Assembly (NCBI GenBank): GCA_965261585.1
Contig: CBDHDN010000083.1
Location: forward strand, 1 to 47,766
Direction of reading: 5' to 3'
Source: CBDHDN01 sp965261585
GTDB lineage: Bacteria; Pseudomonadota; Alphaproteobacteria; UBA6615
DNA: 47,766 bases
How positions within the stretch are numbered: the stretch's first letter is position 1; every line of letters starts with the position of its first letter. The notes under the pieces were generated by a model. That model made no database searches. It worked only from the letters and a program-made list of their open reading frames with translations, and was not told the origin of the DNA. Shown piece after piece: positions 17,890 through 26,453 of the stretch. A program made the position numbers and the translations under genes.

Positions 17890-19206
17890 TCAACCGTTCA
17901 TGCCCGCATCGCAGGCGGCGAGCTTGCGCATCATCAGGCGGCGCTGAGCCGCGTTCTGGGCGGCCGACAGGGCGTCGCGGAAGCACGCGGCGGCGGCCGT
18001 GTGGTCGCCGGCGCGCAGGAACAGCTCGCCGCGTGTCGCCGGCAGAAACGGATAGGCGGCAAGCGCCGGGTCGTCCTTGATCGTCTCGATGGCGGCCAGT
18101 CCGGCGGCCGGCCCGTCGACCATGGCCACGGCAACGGCGCGATTGAGGGCGACGACGGGCGACGGCCGCAGCTCGAGCAGCAGCGTGTAGAGCGACAGGA
18201 TGTGGGACCAGTCGGTGTCGCCATCCGTCGCCGCGGACACGTGGCAGGCGGCGATCCCGGCCTCCAGGTGATAGGCGCTCAGCCGGCCTGCGCCCATCGC
18301 CTGTTCCAGATGGCCGTGGCCGGCGCGGATCAGGTCGCGGTCCCAGGCGTCGCGGTCCTGCTCGGCCAGCAGCAGCACGTCGCCGGCGCCGTCGGTGCGC
18401 GCCGGCAGCCGGGCCGCCTGGAACATCAGGAACGCCAGCAGCGCATGGGTGACTGGCGTGTCGGTCACCGGCGTGGCCGTCAGCATCGCGGCCAGGCGGA
18501 TGGCCTCGTGACACAAATCGGTCGAGACCAGGTCGTCGCCCCGGTGGCGCAGATAGCCCTCGTTGAACATCAGGTAGATGACGTCCAGCACGGCGTCGAG
18601 CCGCGCCGTCAGAGCCTGGCCGCCCGGCACCTCGTAGGCGATGCCGGCATCGCGGATACGGCGCTTGGCGCGGACCAGGCGCTGCGCCACCGTCGGCTCG
18701 CTGATCAGGAAGGCACGGGCGATCTCGGCCGTGCCGAAGCCGCAGACGGCCTTCAGCGTCAGCGCGACGCGGGCCTCCGGCGGGATCGCCGGATAGCAGC
18801 AGGTGAACATCAGCCGCAGCTGGTCGTCCGACGGCTCGTTGTCGAGCGTCGGCCCGGCCTTGCCGCTGTTGGCGGCGCCGTCCAGCGTCAGCACGGCAAA
18901 GTGCGTCTCGATCTCGCCGCGCAGCTGGCCGAGGCGCGCGTCGCGGCGGATCGCGTCGAGCGCCCGGTGGCGTGCCACCGTGCGCAGCCAGGCCGCCGGA
19001 TTGTCCGGCACGCCGGCAAACGGCCAGGTCTTGAGCGCGGCGATCAGCGCCTCCTGCACGACCTCCTCGGCCAGGTCCATGTGGGCCGGGCCGAAGATCC
19101 GCGTCAGCGTCGCGATCAGCCGGCCGGACTGACGCCGGAACAGGTGGTCGACCAGCGCGCCGACGCTCGCCGTGGTGCCGGCCGAGGGTTTAGGCGGAGT
19201 AGGCAA
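17890..19206 (-). CDS. ECF sigma factor with C-terminal DUF6596/TPR-like region (ECF42-type)
   Basis: A roughly 438-aa RNA polymerase sigma factor, much longer than a standard ECF (about 190 aa). Region 2 is LVDHLFRRQSGRLIATLTRIFG to PAAWLRTVARHRALDAIRRD; region 4 is LPPEARVALTLKAVCGFGTAEIARAF to TVAQRLVRAKRRIRD. A long C-terminal extension (LDAVLDVIYLMFNEGY and TPR-like repeats near VVALNRAVAVAMVDGP) is typical of the ECF42 group. That group is encoded beside a YCII/DGPF protein, as here, and has no classical anti-sigma factor. I propose TTG 19206, which overlaps the YCII gene by 17 bases; an ATG at 19284 is possible but lies deep in that gene. Confidence 0.85.
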   Translation of the reverse strand: MPTPPKPSAGTTASVGALVDHLFRRQSGRLIATLTRIFGPAHMDLAEEVVQEALIAALKTWPFAGVPDNPAAWLRTVARHRALDAIRRDARLGQLRGEIETHFAVLTLDGAANSGKAGPTLDNEPSDDQLRLMFTCCYPAIPPEARVALTLKAVCGFGTAEIARAFLISEPTVAQRLVRAKRRIRDAGIAYEVPGGQALTARLDAVLDVIYLMFNEGYLRHRGDDLVSTDLCHEAIRLAAMLTATPVTDTPVTHALLAFLMFQAARLPARTDGAGDVLLLAEQDRDAWDRDLIRAGHGHLEQAMGAGRLSAYHLEAGIAACHVSAATDGDTDWSHILSLYTLLLELRPSPVVALNRAVAVAMVDGPAAGLAAIETIKDDPALAAYPFLPATRGELFLRAGDHTAAAACFRDALSAAQNAAQRRLMMRKLAACDAGMNG

Positions 19207-19543
19207 TTTGCCTGAGCTCGATCGTGCCGTCGTAGTCGAGGTGAGGGCAGGTCTTGGCGATCGCCACTGCGCCCTCGTAATCATCGGCCTCGACGATGAA
19301 GAAGCCGCCGATGAACTCCTTGGTCTCGCTGTATGGACCGTCGGTCACCACGATCGTGCCGGTGTCGTTGCGCGCCAGATGGCGACCCGGATCGTCTTCG
19401 AGCCTGCTGCGGGGCCCCATCTTGCCCGCGGCAGCCAGCTTCTCGACCCAGCTCCGGTAGCGGCCGATGATCGCCTGCATCTCCGCCGGCGCGGTGGCCT
19501 CGGAATCCGGGTTGTTGCGCAGCACAAGGATGTATTGAGGCAT
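19190..19543 (-). CDS. YCII-related (DGPF) protein, partner of the ECF sigma factor
   Basis: A 117-aa cytosolic alpha-beta barrel-fold protein: MPQYILVLRNNPDSE, then the signature VTDGPYSETKEFIGGFFIVEA and the end LRQIAYSA. Family members are found beside ECF42 sigma factors and are thought to be part of their regulon or input, with no proven enzyme activity. It overlaps the sigma gene start and is transcribed first. The 201 bases upstream (19544-19744) are shared with the divergent cyclase gene. Confidence 0.9.
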   Translation of the reverse strand: MPQYILVLRNNPDSEATAPAEMQAIIGRYRSWVEKLAAAGKMGPRSRLEDDPGRHLARNDTGTIVVTDGPYSETKEFIGGFFIVEADDYEGAVAIAKTCPHLDYDGTIELRQIAYSA

Positions 19544-19744
19544 GGGCCGGTCTCCCTGATTTTTTCTCCGACATTCTAGTGACGATCGATCGGACGGGGA
19601 ATCGACACACAGCGCCAGAAAATCTGGTCGCTTACACGCCGCGGCGACGGCTGGCCAAACCGGACCGGCGCCCTATATCGTGGATCGGCCGGCCGGGCCC
19701 GGTATGGACACGCCATCGGGCTATGGCTTTTTGGAGGTATTGCC

Positions 19745-21367
19745 GTGACACAACGCGTCGACACCATCGCGGCCCAGCCGCAGGAGGAATTGCGGTCGGG
19801 CTATCGTGTGGTCTTGCGACCGAGTGCGCAGCGGATCCGCGTGCGATTCAAGGGCGAGACCGTAGCAGACAGCACCGGCGTCATCGTCATGAACGAGACG
19901 CGCCTGCCCGCGGTCTTCTACTTCCCGCGCGACGATGTCCGCACCGACGTGCTGACGCGCACCAGCCACAGAACGCACTGTCCGTTCAAGGGCAACGCGT
20001 CCTATTGGGACCTCCGCGTCGGTGAAGAGGTCGCCGAGAACGCCGTCTGGAGCTACGAAGATCCGTACGACGAAGCCGAGGACGTAAAAGACTACGTCGC
20101 CTTCGTCTGGAACGCCGTCGATGCATGGTTTGCGGACGACGATCAGATCGGCGAGCAACCGCGCGATGCGGCGCCGGCAAAAGCCAATCCCTTCATCGAC
20201 TGGCTGGTGCAGGAGGCCTGGCAGGCCAAGGGCACACACGAATTCGTCGCGCAATTGGCGGACGCGCTGGTCGGTAGAGGCTTCCCGCTGTTGCGTCTGA
20301 GGCTTTTCGTCCGAACCCTGAACCCACAACTGTTCGCGATCACCTATACCTGGACGCGTGGCAATGACGAGGTCGAGGAATTGCAGGCGTCCCACGCCGG
20401 CATGCAAAGCGCCCAGTATCGCGATAGTCCCTTCGCGTCGATCATCAATGGCGAAGGGGGCATTCGGCGACGGCTCGACGGCCCGAATCCGCGGCTCGAC
20501 TTTCCGATCCTGCCGGACCTGATCAAGGAAGGTGCTACGGACTATGTTGCCATGCCGCTGCGCTTCTCGGATGGGCAGATCAACATCATCACCCTGGTGT
20601 CCGACAAGCCGGGCGGGTTCTCGACAGACGACCTCGGCCAGCTCTACGAGATCCTGCCGAACCTGGGCCGGCAGCTCGAGGCCCTGGCGCTGCGCGTCTC
20701 TTCACTGACGCTGCTGCGCACCCACCTCGGCGGCAACGCCGGGGAGCGGGTGATGAACGGCCTGGTCAAACGCGGCGATGGCGAGGATCTGCACGCCGTC
20801 ATCTGGTTCTCCGATTTGCGCGGCTCCACAACCCTGGCCGACGGCCAGTCGCGCGAGGCCTATCTGGCGACCTTCAACCAATACTTCGACAGCGTTGCCG
20901 GCGCGGTGATCGAGCATGGCGGGGAGGTGCTGAAGTTCATCGGCGATGCCGTGCTGGCGATCTTTCCGATCGCCGATCCCGACAGTTCGCACCCCGAGGC
21001 GTGCACCCGGGCGCTCGCCGCCGTCGCCGACGCGCAAGCGCGGATCGACGCGGTCAATCGTGAGCGGACCGCGGCGGGCGAGGCGGCACTGGCGTTCGGC
21101 ACCGGGCTGCATCGCGGCGACATTACCTACGGCAACATCGGCACGATGAAGCGGCTCGATTTCACGGTCATCGGGCCGGCCGTCAACGAGGCGGCGCGCA
21201 TCGAGGATTTGTGCAAGACGCTGGGCGAGCCGGTGCTGATCTCCGCAGCGTTCGCCGAAAGCGTCACCGGCAGGCTCGAGTCGCTTGGCCGCCACACCTT
21301 GCGCGGTGTGCGCGCGAAGCAGGAGATCTTCACGCTCCGGCGGGGCGACCACGGCGGCAGCGCGTAA
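19745..21367 (+). CDS. DUF427-sensor-class III adenylate/guanylate cyclase fusion
   Basis: A 540-aa three-part protein. Residues about 22-118 form a DUF427 domain (IRVRFKGETVADSTGV, LPAVFYFPRDDV, HRTHCPFKGNASYWDL, WSYEDPYDEAEDVKDYVAF). Residues about 140-320 resemble the N-terminal sensor region of alphaproteobacterial cyclases (FPLLRLRLFVRTLNPQLF, DYVAMPLRFSDGQINIITL). Residues about 345-535 are a class III cyclase domain: FSDLRGST with metal Asp357, KFIGDAVLAIF with metal Asp401, and FTVIGPAVNEAARIEDL with the transition-state Asn/Arg. No TM helix or signal is visible, so a soluble enzyme. GGAGG precedes GTG 19745. DUF427 has no firm function; as an N-terminal input to a cyclase it may be a ligand or stress sensor. 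Confidence 0.88.
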   Translation: MTQRVDTIAAQPQEELRSGYRVVLRPSAQRIRVRFKGETVADSTGVIVMNETRLPAVFYFPRDDVRTDVLTRTSHRTHCPFKGNASYWDLRVGEEVAENAVWSYEDPYDEAEDVKDYVAFVWNAVDAWFADDDQIGEQPRDAAPAKANPFIDWLVQEAWQAKGTHEFVAQLADALVGRGFPLLRLRLFVRTLNPQLFAITYTWTRGNDEVEELQASHAGMQSAQYRDSPFASIINGEGGIRRRLDGPNPRLDFPILPDLIKEGATDYVAMPLRFSDGQINIITLVSDKPGGFSTDDLGQLYEILPNLGRQLEALALRVSSLTLLRTHLGGNAGERVMNGLVKRGDGEDLHAVIWFSDLRGSTTLADGQSREAYLATFNQYFDSVAGAVIEHGGEVLKFIGDAVLAIFPIADPDSSHPEACTRALAAVADAQARIDAVNRERTAAGEAALAFGTGLHRGDITYGNIGTMKRLDFTVIGPAVNEAARIEDLCKTLGEPVLISAAFAESVTGRLESLGRHTLRGVRAKQEIFTLRRGDHGGSA

Positions 21368-21370
21368 GCC

Positions 21371-22361
21371 ATGCGGGCAATGGTGCTGGAAGCGCCGGGC
21401 CGGCCGCTGCGGCTGCTCGACGTACCGCGGCCTGAGCCAGGGCCGGGCCAAGTCCTGATCGAAGTCGCGGCCTGCGGCGTCTGCCGCACCGACCTGCATG
21501 TCGTCGATGGCGAGCTGACACAGCCGAGGCTGCCGCTCGTCCCCGGTCATGAAGATCGTCGGCCGTGTCGTCGCGGCCGGGGCCGGGGCCGAGCGGTTCC
21601 GGGCGGGCGCGCGGGTCGGCGTGCCGTGGCTCGGTCATACCTGCGGCGTCTGCCGGTATTGCCACGCGGCGCGCGAGAACCTGTGCGACGACCCCAGCTT
21701 CACCGGCTACACGATCGACGGCGGCTATGCCGAGATGACGGTCGCCGACGCCGCCTACGTGTTTGCGATCCACGGCGCGTACGGCGACGCCGAAGCCGCG
21801 CCGCTGCTGTGCGCCGGCCTGATCGGCTATCGCGCGCTGCGCATGGCCGGGCCTGTCGAACGGCTCGGCTTCTACGGCTTCGGTGCGGCGGCCCACATCG
21901 CGGTGCAGGTTGCCCGCCACCAGGGCAGCGACGTCTATGCCTTCACCCGGCCCGGCGACGCGGCCGGCCAGGCCTTCGCCCGCGCCCACGGCGTCGCGTG
22001 GGCCGGCGGCTCCGACGCGGTGCCGCCCGAGCCCCTCGACGCCGCGATCATCTTCGCGCCGGTCGGCGCCCTCGTGCCGGCGGCGCTCAAGGCCGTGCGC
22101 AAGGGCGGCACGGTCGTCTGCGCCGGCATCCACATGAGCGACATCCCGTCCTTCCCCTACCGCGACCTGTGGCAGGAACGCACGCTCCGCTCCGTCGCCA
22201 ACCTGACACGCCGCGATGGTGAGGAGTTCCTCGCCCTGGCGCCGCAGGTACCGGTGAGGACCACGGTCGAGACGTTCCCGCTCGCCGAGGCCAACGAGGC
22301 GCTCGACCGCCTGCGCGGGGGCCGCATCCAGGGCGCCGCCGTGCTCGTACCCACCGCCTGA
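21371..22361 (+). pseudogene. Zinc-binding alcohol dehydrogenase, single frameshift
   Basis: A medium-chain dehydrogenase. The first 60 residues (MRAMVLEAPGRPLRLLDVPR, catalytic zinc Cys in ACGVCRTDLHVVDG, zinc His in LPLVPGHE) are in one frame. The rest (IVGRVVAAG, structural zinc cysteines in CGVCRYCHAARENLCDDP, and GFYGFGAAAHIAVQVAR) is in the next frame. One extra base in CATGAAGATC at about 21551 accounts for it; CAT GAG/GAA ATC GTC is the expected family reading. Repaired length is about 329 aa with an AdhP/YhdH-like layout. The nucleotide loop reads GFGAAA rather than GxGxxG. It starts 3 bases after the cyclase stop, so the two are probably one transcript. Confidence 0.85.
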
Positions 22362-22447
22362 CGCCACGAATCGGGGCCCTTTAACCACCGGTGACTGTGT
22401 TGGTGCTATAGTTGTGCCCGTTTTCGGCCAATCTGCGGGCGGGTCCC

Positions 22448-22956
22448 ATGGACACAGCGGTAGACGCGGCATTCAGCCAACCGGTGGTCTTCACCGGCCG
22501 GCGAGGTGCTCTGCTAGGCGTGCTGCTGCGCAACGGCTTTTTCACCGGGCTGACCCTGGGCATCTATCGGTTCTGGGCCAGGACTTGGCTGCGGCGCTTC
22601 TTCTGGCACAACATCTCGGTAGGTGAGCAGGCGCTGGAGTATGTCGGCCGGCCGGTCGAGCTCCTGCTCGGCTTTCTGATCGTCATGGCTGTGCTGGTAC
22701 CGGCAGCCGCCGTCTACAACCTCATACTCACGTTTGCCGGGCCGTTTCTGCCCGGGGCCGAATACTGGTCGGACCCGCTGACCCTCGTCATCCTGGGCTG
22801 GCTTATCTTCTACGCAACCTATCGGGCGCGGCGCTATCTGTTGAGCCGCACGCTGTGGCGCGGCGTTCGGTTCGGCCAGGACGGCTCCGCCATCCGCTAT
22901 GCCTTTCTCGCCCTGCTGTACACGGGGGTGACGATCATCACGCTCAGTCCTGCCCG
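22448..22956 (+). pseudogene. DUF898 (YjgN-like) membrane protein, 3' end removed by IS3 copy A
   Basis: The surviving 170 residues contain the DUF898 signature FTGRRGALLGVLLRNGFFTG followed by LTLGIYRFWARTWLRRFFWHN and several hydrophobic helices. Family members are usually about twice as long. At 22957 the IS begins, and the frame runs on into IS sequence to stop at 23008, giving a truncated chimera. The chosen start is ATG 22448; a GTG at 22412 is possible. No remaining 3' part was found on the other side of the IS, which instead meets the end of the tauD-like gene, so the break also joins unrelated sequence. Confidence 0.82.
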
Positions 22957-22991
22957 TGTAGCGCACCCGGTTCCTTGGACACAAGTTTGTC

Positions 22992-23897
22992 TCACGCGGC
23001 GGGCCTGATTGAGATCGCGGCGTGCCACGACTGACGAGCTTGAGCGGGGCTCAGGTAGCCGTTCTTTTCGACGATCCACTGGGCATTGTAGAGTTCGACG
23101 AAGTCGCGGACGGCGTCCCGCAGCTCCGCGATGTTGCGGTAGATGCGACCATGGATGATCTGTTCCTTCAGCGTGCGATTGAACCGCTCGGCGACGCCGT
23201 TGGTCTGGGGCTCGGCGACGAAGGCGTAGGACGGCTGGATGCCCCAGAACTTGATCTGGTTGGTGAAGTGGTCCGACAGATACTGGGAGCCGTGATCCAT
23301 CCGCAAGGCCAGCCCCCGAGCCGCGCCGGCCGCGGTCGAGCCATACAGCCCGCCAAGCCCCATGGAGATCGGCTGCAGGGCGGCGAAGCGGTCGCCGCGC
23401 TTGCAGACATGCCAGCCGACACACTCGGCGTTCCAATGCTCGACGGCGGTGAAGATCCAGCCCCAGCCGTCGTCCACCGTGAACACCCGAACGCCATCGG
23501 TGCCCCACATGAGGTTCGGGGCATGAGTGATGATCTCACCGTCATGGGGATTGCCGCCACGGCGGCGGCAGCGATGGGGCGAGAGCAGATTGTTCTCGCG
23601 CATCAGGCGGAGCACCCGCTTGCGGGCAACCCGGATGTCGCGACAGACCCGAAGCCGAGCCCAGACCTTGCGGTAGCCCTCGCCCTCCCAGGGCGATGCC
23701 TCCAGGTCGGCTTCGATCGCCACCAGCAGCGCCTGGTCCGAGATCGCGGGCTTCGGTCCCCGACGCTTTGCCGGCGGCTGCTCGGCGTGCTGGCCGGAGG
23801 TCATGGCGTAGAACGAGGAGCGGGCCATGCCCCAGGCGGCGCAGACCCGCCGCAGGCCGTAGGCCAGACCCGTGCCGGGCGAGGTGGCGGCACTCAT
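22992..23897 (-). CDS. IS3 transposase OrfB (copy A)
   Basis: A 301-aa integrase-core protein. DDE residues appear in LMWGTDGVRVF (D), ALRMDHGSQYLS (D) and QTNGVAERFNRTLKEQ (E). It starts at an ATG that overlaps the OrfA stop by four bases (ATGA), so translation is probably coupled rather than fused by frameshift. Intact. It differs from copy B OrfB at two residues (Gly/Ala in GLGGLYG and Ser/Trp-context in ARQSWHA). Confidence 0.92.
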   Translation of the reverse strand: MSAATSPGTGLAYGLRRVCAAWGMARSSFYAMTSGQHAEQPPAKRRGPKPAISDQALLVAIEADLEASPWEGEGYRKVWARLRVCRDIRVARKRVLRLMRENNLLSPHRCRRRGGNPHDGEIITHAPNLMWGTDGVRVFTVDDGWGWIFTAVEHWNAECVGWHVCKRGDRFAALQPISMGLGGLYGSTAAGAARGLALRMDHGSQYLSDHFTNQIKFWGIQPSYAFVAEPQTNGVAERFNRTLKEQIIHGRIYRNIAELRDAVRDFVELYNAQWIVEKNGYLSPAQARQSWHAAISIRPAA

Positions 23898-24304
23898 CGC
23901 CGCGACCTCCGCCGCCCCAAAGGGCCGAAGGTCTCCGTCTTGGCCTCCAGCAGTTCCACCTGCATGGTCAACTCTCCGATCCGCTTCATGGCGCTATCCA
24001 GTTCCGCCTGCACCGGATCGCCCTTGCGTTGCTTGAGCGAGGCGTCGATCCCGCCGATCGCTTTCTCACGCCACTGCTCGAGCCGGAAGATCTCTACGCC
24101 CAACTGGCGCGACAGAAGTTGCACCGGCTCGTCACGCAAAAGCCGCAGAACGACCTCACGCTTGCGCGCCACCGTCCATCGCTGGCCAAGTCCCAGCGGG
24201 CCTGCCGGCAAAGCCTGGCCTGGGGAAAACGTGGACGAGCCAAGCTCGCCCGCATTTACCACAGGCCCATCAACAGCAACTTTCTTCTCAAAATTATCGG
24301 TCAT
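23894..24304 (-). CDS. IS3 transposase OrfA (copy A)
   Basis: A 136-aa HTH protein: RWTVARKREVVLRLLRDEPV with SRQLGVEIFRLEQWREKAIGG, followed by a leucine-rich coiled coil (AELDSAMKRIGELTMQVELLEAK). I chose ATG 24304 (MTDNFEKK) because AAGGAGG lies just upstream. It binds the IS ends and works with OrfB. Confidence 0.88.
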   Translation of the reverse strand: MTDNFEKKVAVDGPVVNAGELGSSTFSPGQALPAGPLGLGQRWTVARKREVVLRLLRDEPVQLLSRQLGVEIFRLEQWREKAIGGIDASLKQRKGDPVQAELDSAMKRIGELTMQVELLEAKTETFGPLGRRRSRR

Positions 24305-24377
24305 GTTCCGGTCCTCCTTGGACACTTCGATTAAGCCAATTCTGTGTCCAAGAAAATCGGGTCCGACTCAGGTCTAA

Positions 24378-25265
24378 CTAATCGGGCCAACTCGTCTCAT
24401 GCGTCAGCGTCGAGCCGACGCCGCAAACTCGTGTCTGTCGCATGAGCCTGCGGTATTTGTCGGCGTCGTAGCCTTTGCCGCGATGCAGCAAGCAGCGGTT
24501 GTCCCAAATGACCAGATCGCCCGGTTGCCACTTGTGGGTGTGCACATGCCTCGGCTGCGTCGCGCGGGCGAGCAGGTCGTCGAGGAGCGCGCGACCGTCT
24601 GTCTCGTTCCAGCCGTCGATCTCGCGTGCGTGGGAGCCGACATAGTAGTTCTTCGCCCCCGACCTGGGGTTGGCACGCACCAGTTTCTGTCGGACCGGCG
24701 GTAGCGAGGCGGCGTGCGGCGGCGTGACCGCGTCGGGGCCGACCTTGCTTCGGGAAAAAACGTAGTCGTGGATGGCGATCAGCGGTTCGATGGTCGCCTT
24801 GAGGTCGTCGGGCAGCCGACGGTAGGCGGCGCGGGTACTCACGAACTCGGTGTCGCCGCCTTCATCCGGGACCTCGTAGGCGCACATGATGGAGACGAGC
24901 GAGGGCAAGTCCCGGAACGACGAATCCGTATGCCATACATTGTTTCCGGTCAGGAATTTGGTCTTCTTGTGGCTGTTGCCGAGCTGGCTGCCGTCCGCCT
25001 GTACGTTGCCGATGGTGAGGAAATACTCGATGCGGCCTTCCTGACCGAGGACGACATGATTGACCTCGGGCTCGCCAAGCGACTTCGTGAAAGCGAGCTG
25101 ATGATCGTCGTCGAACTGTTGGCGTGGAAAATGGAGGAACGAGTAGGTGTCGATCGCTACCCTTATTTCCTCCAGCGTTGCCGGTGGCAACGTCGAACGC
25201 AGATCGACCCAGGACAGGCGCGCACCGAAATCGGGATGCAGCCGTTCGATTTTCAGCGGGGCCAC
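24378..25265 (-). CDS. TauD/TfdA-family Fe(II)/2-oxoglutarate dioxygenase
   Basis: A 295-aa cytosolic oxygenase. The iron ligands are NNVWHTDSSFR (His-x-Asp) and CLLHRGKGYD (distal His), with the 2-oxoglutarate-binding Arg in RRLMRQTRV. The start is GTG 25265, preceded by GGAG; the open frame extends much further upstream without homology. It is the last gene of a run with the betaine-type ABC importer (127 bases after the binding-protein gene), so it probably hydroxylates the imported compound or its product. Candidates by analogy are gamma-butyrobetaine, taurine/sulfonates or aminophosphonates; I cannot choose between them. The stop lies 7 bases from IS3 copy A. Confidence 0.88.
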   Translation of the reverse strand: MAPLKIERLHPDFGARLSWVDLRSTLPPATLEEIRVAIDTYSFLHFPRQQFDDDHQLAFTKSLGEPEVNHVVLGQEGRIEYFLTIGNVQADGSQLGNSHKKTKFLTGNNVWHTDSSFRDLPSLVSIMCAYEVPDEGGDTEFVSTRAAYRRLPDDLKATIEPLIAIHDYVFSRSKVGPDAVTPPHAASLPPVRQKLVRANPRSGAKNYYVGSHAREIDGWNETDGRALLDDLLARATQPRHVHTHKWQPGDLVIWDNRCLLHRGKGYDADKYRRLMRQTRVCGVGSTLTHETSWPD

Positions 25266-25392
25266 GGCTCCGTCTCCGGCATTGGCGGTACCTATTGAAG
25301 CAGCATTGGATGCGCCTGCCCGAACGCGACGAGGGGCGTCGGGAAACCCCACGCCCCTCGTCTCATGACGGAAAACGGCGCAGCCAGCTTGG

Positions 25393-26418
25393 CTAGCTGG
25401 ACGTCCCACGCAGCCACTCGTTGACCTTGTCCGGATTGGCGTCGACCCACTCTGCCGCAACCTCGGCCGGATCGCCGTCGGCCTGCAGGGCCAGAATCCA
25501 GCTGTTCACGTCGGCCGGGTCGAAGGCGACCTGCTTGATCAGCCGGGCCACATCCGGCGCCCGCTCGAGCAGGGACGTCGAATAGGCGATATAGACCTGG
25601 GCGTCCGGCCACGAACAGGTGACGCGGCTCATGGCGAGCCAATCGTCATCCTCGTTCGGCTGGATCATGTTCCAGCAGCCGTTCGGGTCATAGCGCGGAT
25701 CGTCCACCTTGCTCGTCATCGAAAACCCGTCAAAAGCGGGCTCTTCGAGGCGCCGCAAGTCGAACTCGGCGTGGATCCACTCGGGCGTCCAGTAGTAGAA
25801 CAGGATGCCTCTCTCCCTCCTGAAGTCGGCCTTCAACTTTGCCTTGAAGGCCGCGTCGGCGACGATGAACGGCTCGAAGTATTCGCCGTAGCCGTAGGAA
25901 TTGGCCTTGACCTGCTCGACGTTCGTCGAGTTCCAACCCGGCGCGCCTGGCCAATACTCACCCTTGCCGTCGCCGTCGGAGTCGAAGAGCTTGGCGATTT
26001 CAGGATCGTTCAGGTCCGCGACCGAGCGCACACCGAATTTGTCCTGGATATAGCCGGGAATGAACAGCCCCTGGGTGCCAAGATAGGGTTGATCGTTGAC
26101 AAGCACACTTTCGCGCGATCCCTCGGCGATGAACTTCGCCCAGCGCTCGGATTGATTTGGCATCCAGAAGTCGGAATAGATGTCGATGGCGCCGTTGCCC
26201 TTGTCCATGGCGGCGACAATCACGGCGGCTTCCGCGTTGATGAATTCGACTTCGACGTCGAAGTTCCGCTCCATGACGACCTTGAGCACGTTCTGGATGG
26301 CTAGCGCACCGTCCCAGCTCAACTCGCCGATAACGATCTTCTCCTTCGCATCGGCCATGCCGGCAAGCCCGGCCGACATGATGAGCGCCAATGCAAACGA
26401 CTTCGCTACGTACTTCAT
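25393..26418 (-). CDS. Glycine betaine/quaternary-amine ABC transporter binding protein (OpuAC-type)
   Basis: A 341-aa periplasmic protein of the OpuAC family. The signal peptide MKYVAKSFALALIMSAGLAG ends near MADAKEK. Mature motifs: KIVIGELSWDGALAIQNVLK, VEFINAEAAVIVAAMDKGNG, DIYSDFWMPNQSERW, and a C-terminal DPAEVAAEWVDANPDKVNEW. The aromatic-rich regions (YYWTPEWIHAEFDL) are of the kind that cage trimethylammonium groups. ATG 26418 follows GGGAGGG. Encoded 35 bases after the permease gene. Confidence 0.9.
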   Translation of the reverse strand: MKYVAKSFALALIMSAGLAGMADAKEKIVIGELSWDGALAIQNVLKVVMERNFDVEVEFINAEAAVIVAAMDKGNGAIDIYSDFWMPNQSERWAKFIAEGSRESVLVNDQPYLGTQGLFIPGYIQDKFGVRSVADLNDPEIAKLFDSDGDGKGEYWPGAPGWNSTNVEQVKANSYGYGEYFEPFIVADAAFKAKLKADFRRERGILFYYWTPEWIHAEFDLRRLEEPAFDGFSMTSKVDDPRYDPNGCWNMIQPNEDDDWLAMSRVTCSWPDAQVYIAYSTSLLERAPDVARLIKQVAFDPADVNSWILALQADGDPAEVAAEWVDANPDKVNEWLRGTSS

Positions 26419-26453
26419 GATTCCCTCCCTTTGGGTGGCTTGGAATTGATGCA

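Larger units (their letters stand above)
22957..24370 (-). mobile_element. IS3-family element, copy A
   Basis: A 1414-bp element with ends TGTAGCGCACCC and (reverse complement) TGAGTCGGACCC, imperfect inverted repeats that converge on CCTTGGACACA. It matches copies B and C almost base for base. Unlike B and C it has no target duplication: the left flank ends CCTGCCCG and the right flank starts GGTCTAAC. Together with the cut DUF898 gene this suggests recombination or deletion at this copy. Confidence 0.93.
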
